Source: Micromonospora radicis
GTDB taxonomy: Bacteria; Actinomycetota; Actinomycetes; Mycobacteriales; Micromonosporaceae
DNA: 64,000 bases
Assembly (NCBI RefSeq): GCF_003583405.1
Contig: NZ_QXEC01000020.1
Coordinates: 1 to 64,000, forward strand
Direction of reading: 5' to 3'
The first letter of the stretch is position 1. Every line of letters starts with the position of its first letter. Of the stretch, positions 60,960 to 64,000 are shown piece after piece. The notes beneath the pieces were generated by a model, which saw only the letters and a list, made by a program, of their open reading frames with translations, did not search any database and had not been told where the DNA came from. The position numbers and the translations under genes are program-made.

Positions 60960-62014
60960 GTACCGAGGAGTTCAGCGGGGTCGACCACGACCTGCTCGCC
61001 GACTACCTCGGCGGCGCGTTGGTCGGCACCCCGGAGCAGGCCGAGGTGGCCCGGCGCGTCGCCGACGATCCGGACTGGGCGCGGGCCCACGCGCAACTGG
61101 CCCCGGCGCTCGCCGATGTCCGCGCCGACCTGTTCGCCTGGGGTGGCGGATCCACGCCCGAGATGCCGGCGGAGGTGACCGACCGGATCCTGGCCGCGCT
61201 GGACGCCGCCGATCCGGCGGGCAGCACCACCGAGCTGCCCGCCGAGGAGTTGGCCGGGAGCGGACAGACCGGCGATCTCGCGCCGGACGACGCGAAGTCG
61301 TCCCTCGTACCGGTCCAGCCGCTCGGCGGGCCACGACGCCCCGGTGGCGCGCCGCGACCTGGCCAGGACCGGGACACCCCGACCCGTCCGGGTCGACGGC
61401 GGCGCCGGTGGGCCCGGGTCGCCGCCCCGGTCGCCCTCGCCACCGCGGCGGTGGTCGGCCTGGGTGCCCTGCAACTGTCCGGCCCGAACCGCAGCGGCGA
61501 CGACTCGGCGAGCACCGCACTGAGCGAGACCAACCCGGTCGCTCCGTACCACGACGGGCCGCGGGACACCGCCGAGCAGGCGGCGGGTGCCTCCCCGGAA
61601 CGGGGCCCGGTGACGGCGTCCGCCCCGTTCCAGCTGGCCACCCCGCCGCGCCACACCGGGACGGACTACACCACCGAGGCACTGCGGGTGGAGCCCGCGC
61701 CGACATCGAAGCTGTCCCCCGGCACGGCCGAACCGGAGATCAGCGCGCAGGGCGGGCGGCTGGCGGGCCCCGGTGATCTGGAGCGGCTCGGCGACCAACT
61801 GGCGCTGAGCGCCTGCCTTGCCGAGATCGATGCCGAACACGGCAACGCGCCGCTGGTCTTCGACGGTGTCGAGTACGCGCGTTTCCAGGGGCTCCCGGCG
61901 CTGGTGGTCCGCTTCACCGACGGCACCGGCGGGCAGTGGGCCTGGGTCAGCGGGCCGGAGTGTGGTGTCCCCGGGTCCGGCTCGGACACCCGCTACCGTA
62001 CGCGGGTAGGGTGA
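60956..62014 (+). CDS. Anti-sigma-M factor-like membrane protein
   Basis: 352 aa. The N-terminal 75 residues (DHDLLADYLGGALVGTPEQAEVARRVADDPDWARAHAQL) match the short sigma-binding helices of actinobacterial anti-sigma factors, without a zinc HxxxCxxC. A Pro/Arg-rich linker leads to one membrane helix (about 150-172) and an extracytoplasmic domain of about 180 residues. That domain has two cysteines (SACLAEI, GPECG) near its C-terminus. Translationally coupled to sigM through GTGA overlap; corresponds to Rv3912. It should hold SigM at the membrane. Confidence 0.8.
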   Translation: MSTEEFSGVDHDLLADYLGGALVGTPEQAEVARRVADDPDWARAHAQLAPALADVRADLFAWGGGSTPEMPAEVTDRILAALDAADPAGSTTELPAEELAGSGQTGDLAPDDAKSSLVPVQPLGGPRRPGGAPRPGQDRDTPTRPGRRRRRWARVAAPVALATAAVVGLGALQLSGPNRSGDDSASTALSETNPVAPYHDGPRDTAEQAAGASPERGPVTASAPFQLATPPRHTGTDYTTEALRVEPAPTSKLSPGTAEPEISAQGGRLAGPGDLERLGDQLALSACLAEIDAEHGNAPLVFDGVEYARFQGLPALVVRFTDGTGGQWAWVSGPECGVPGSGSDTRYRTRVG

Positions 62015-62075
62015 ATCCGCGCGGTCACCGGGCGTTTGGCCGTCGACGTGACATGACCCACCGGATGACCGGCTC

Positions 62076-62103
62076 GGGAATTCCCGGTTCCTACGATGAC
62101 GTT
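62076..62103 (+). promoter_or_regulatory. SigR/SigH-type promoter of trxB-trxA
   Basis: GGGAAT at 62076-62081, a 19-nt spacer and GTT at 62101-62103, matching the GGAAT-N18/19-GTT consensus of thiol-stress sigma factors. It lies about 90 bp before the trxB start. Confidence 0.75.
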
Positions 62104-62192
62104 CTGGAAGTCAGTTGCCGCCGCGTCGGCACTGGGTTCGTCATCGGCGCGCGTGCCGGTGGCGACGAAGTCAACACGATTGGGAGACGGCA

Positions 62193-63143
62193 GTGGACGA
62201 GGTCCGCAACCTGGTCATCATCGGCTCCGGGCCGGCCGGTTACACCGCCGCGGTCTACGCGGCGCGCGCCAACCTCAAGCCGCTGATCATCGAGGGCGTG
62301 CAGTCCGGCGGCGCGCTGATGACCACCACCGAGGTGGAGAACTTTCCCGGTTTCGCGGACGGCATCCTCGGCCCTGAACTCATGGACAACATGCGTAAGC
62401 AGGCCGAGCGGTTCGGCGCCGAGTTCGTGACCGACGACGTCACCCGGGTCGAGTTGGTCGACACCGGTCACCCGGGTGCGCTGAGCACCGTCTGGGTCGG
62501 CGAGACCGCCTACCAGGCCCGGGCGGTCATCCTCACCACCGGCTCCGCGTGGCGCCCGCTGGGCGTACCCGGTGAGCAGGAGTACCTGGGCCACGGCGTC
62601 TCCTCCTGCGCCACCTGCGACGGCTTCTTCTTCCGCAACCAGCACATCGTGGTGGTCGGCGGCGGCGACTCCGCGATGGAGGAGGCCAGCTTCCTGACCC
62701 GCTTCGCCGACTCGGTGACCATCATCCACCGCCGGGACTCGTTCCGGGCGAGCAAGATCATGGCCGAGCGTGCGCTGGGCAACGAGAAGATCAAGGTCGA
62801 GTGGAACACCGTGGTCGAGGAGATCCTCGGCGCGGACGGCAAGGTCTCCGGGGTACGGGTACGCAACGTGCACACCGGCGAGGCCAAGGAACTCGACGTC
62901 ACCGGCGTCTTCGTGGCGATCGGCCACGACCCGCGCAGCGAGCTGTTCCGCGGGCAGGTGGAGCTGGACGACGAGGGTTACGTCAAGGTCCAGGCCCCCA
63001 GCACCCGGACCAGCATCCCGGGCGTCTTCGCCGCCGGTGACCTCGTCGACCACACCTACCGGCAGGCCATCACCGCGGCCGGCACCGGCTGTGCCGCCGC
63101 GCTGGACGCCGAGCGTTTCATCGCCACGCTGCCGAAGGACTGA
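62193..63143 (+). CDS. trxB: Thioredoxin reductase
   Basis: 316 aa flavoenzyme that reduces thioredoxin with NADPH (EC 1.8.1.9). FAD site [23 protein letters not shown], redox-active SCATCDG (cysteines about 140 and 143), NADPH site [13 protein letters not shown] and C-terminal [32 protein letters not shown]. The GTG at 62193 has GGGAGA 5 nt upstream. In an operon with trxA, 29 bp downstream. Confidence 0.96.
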   Translation: MDEVRNLVIIGSGPAGYTAAVYAARANLKPLIIEGVQSGGALMTTTEVENFPGFADGILGPELMDNMRKQAERFGAEFVTDDVTRVELVDTGHPGALSTVWVGETAYQARAVILTTGSAWRPLGVPGEQEYLGHGVSSCATCDGFFFRNQHIVVVGGGDSAMEEASFLTRFADSVTIIHRRDSFRASKIMAERALGNEKIKVEWNTVVEEILGADGKVSGVRVRNVHTGEAKELDVTGVFVAIGHDPRSELFRGQVELDDEGYVKVQAPSTRTSIPGVFAAGDLVDHTYRQAITAAGTGCAAALDAERFIATLPKD

Positions 63144-63172
63144 CGAGACACATCTGAGGAGGAGGGTCAACA

Positions 63173-63496
63173 GTGGGAACAACCAAGTCGGTCACCGACG
63201 CGAGCTTCGCCGCAGACGTGCTGAAGTCCGACAAGCCGGTCCTGGTGGACTTCTGGGCCGAGTGGTGCGGACCGTGCCGCAAGGTGTCGCCGTTGCTGGA
63301 GGAGATCGCCGGCGAGATGGGCGACCAGGTCAGCATCGTCAAGCTCAACATCGACGAGAACCCGGAGACGGCCCGCGCCTACCGGGTGATGTCGGTGCCG
63401 ACCCTCACGGTCTTCAAGAACGGCGAGCCGGTGCAGTCGATCGCCGGCGCCAAGCCCAAGGGCGAACTGGTCAAGCTGATCGAATCGGCTCTCTGA
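63173..63496 (+). CDS. trxA: Thioredoxin
   Basis: 107 aa. VLVDFWAEWCGPCRKVSPLLEEIA contains the WCGPC active site, and VMSVPTLTVFKNGEPV the cis-proline loop. GTG start after GAGGAGGAGGG. Partner of TrxB; corresponds to TrxC of M. tuberculosis. Confidence 0.96.
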   Translation: MGTTKSVTDASFAADVLKSDKPVLVDFWAEWCGPCRKVSPLLEEIAGEMGDQVSIVKLNIDENPETARAYRVMSVPTLTVFKNGEPVQSIAGAKPKGELVKLIESAL

Positions 63497-63515
63497 CCTC
63501 AGTCACGACAGCCAT

Positions 63516-63552
63516 CTCGACCCCGCGCCGGACTCGCCGACGCGGGGTCGAG
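63516..63552 (+). terminator. trxB-trxA terminator
   Basis: 12-bp stem (arm CTCGACCCCGCG) with a 13-nt loop, 19 bp after the trxA stop. Confidence 0.75.
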
Positions 63553-63697
63553 GCGTTTCCGCATCCCGGCGGATCGCCAGCGCATAACCTCGAACCCGGG
63601 GCCGCCGGACGCCGGTGACCACCTGGGTTCCGTCGCGGTGCCGTGGCGTACCGCCGACGGACCCGGCCAGCCACCGACCGTGCAGAGGGGGCCGCGC

Positions 63698-64000
63698 GTG
63701 CGTCCGATCCGTTCCGGTGACCGGGGCCCCGCAGTGGCCGAGATCCGTGCCGTGCTGACCGGTCTCGACCTTCTGTCGAAGGCAACCGGCCCGTTCAGCG
63801 ACGAGTTCGACGCGGCCACCGAACGGGCCGTACGTGCCTTCCAGCAGTCACGGGGGCTCAGCGTCGACGGCCGGGTGGGCGCGGAGACCTGGCGGGCCCT
63901 CGACGCCGCCCGCTGGCGCCTCGGTGCCCGCACCCTGTACCACGCGGTCCCGGTGCCGCTCACCGGCGAGGACGTCCGGTCGTTGCAGGAGCGGCTGCTG
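63698..64000 (+). CDS. cwlM: N-acetylmuramoyl-L-alanine amidase CwlM-like, N-terminal part
   Basis: The first 101 codons run to the window edge without a stop. RPIRSGDRGPAVAEIRAVLTGLDLL, then TERAVRAFQQSRGLSVDGRVGAETWRALDAARWRLG, is a PG_binding_1 domain, followed by the start of a second (EDVRSLQERLL). GTG at 63698 with AGAGGGGG upstream. Location after trxA and the paired peptidoglycan-binding domains identify it with CwlM, whose phosphorylated form in mycobacteria stimulates MurA and which also interacts with MurJ. The amidase domain lies beyond the window. Confidence 0.85.
   Translation, partial: MRPIRSGDRGPAVAEIRAVLTGLDLLSKATGPFSDEFDAATERAVRAFQQSRGLSVDGRVGAETWRALDAARWRLGARTLYHAVPVPLTGEDVRSLQERLL

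Overview
The window is a high-GC actinomycete chromosome segment. Gene content and order, dense coding, frequent GTG/TTG starts, many apparently leaderless genes and a cysteine-free S18 all point to Micromonospora or a close relative in the Micromonosporaceae. No tRNA, rRNA, insertion sequence, prophage or CRISPR array was seen. The right half carries the ino1/ponA/rpsF/dnaB block joined to the pcnA-murJ-sigM-trxBA-cwlM block. In Streptomyces these lie together beside the chromosome origin, so oriC/dnaA should lie a short distance beyond base 64000.

Layout: 1-11.3 kb holds the proteasome activator Bpa, an alpha/beta hydrolase, a lipoprotein solute-binding protein, a divergent dimethylargininase/Lrp pair, a secreted beta-propeller, a YbjN/TY-chap protein, and mobA/DUF6457 divergent from fdhD. 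11.5-20.5 kb holds a fructosamine kinase, moaA, moaD, a membrane metallophosphoesterase, a PHP-UvrD helicase fusion, an LppU-like membrane protein and an AAA ATPase with palindromes in its promoter. 20.7-26.3 kb holds GNAT, DoxX, a GT87 mannosyltransferase and a second molybdenum cofactor group (moaC-mog-moeA-moaE). 26.5-35.2 kb holds a large AfsR/SARP regulator, divergent from a GGDEF-EAL protein that begins a short membrane protein/phosphoribosyltransferase/zinc-ribbon series. 35.4-41 kb holds dnaB and the rpsF-ssb-rpsR-rplI operon, preceded by a structured non-coding region. 41.2-51.5 kb holds endonuclease IV, two polytopic membrane proteins, a bifunctional penicillin-binding protein, a DUF5318 protein and padR-ino1. 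51.7-64 kb holds ogt, a secreted subtilase, pcnA, murJ, a pseudokinase that is the detached C-terminal half of mycobacterial MviN, sigM/anti-sigma, trxB-trxA under a SigR-type promoter, and the start of cwlM.

Genes that work together: the molybdenum cofactor pathway (moaA, moaC, moaD, moaE, mog, moeA, mobA) with formate dehydrogenase maturation (fdhD) is spread over three loci. Envelope assembly is represented by murJ, the pseudokinase, the penicillin-binding protein, cwlM and two or three GT87-type enzymes. ino1 supplies inositol for phosphatidylinositol and mycothiol, and mycothiol links functionally to the SigR/thioredoxin thiol-stress genes.

The most notable non-genic signals are a 136-bp structured element upstream of rpsF that may be a small RNA or leader, a 25-bp PadR operator upstream of padR-ino1, a consistent leaderless-promoter signature at more than ten genes, two clusters of DnaA-box-like sites, and tandem palindromes in apparently empty intergenic DNA. 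I saw no convincing complete novel multi-gene system (defence or biosynthetic).
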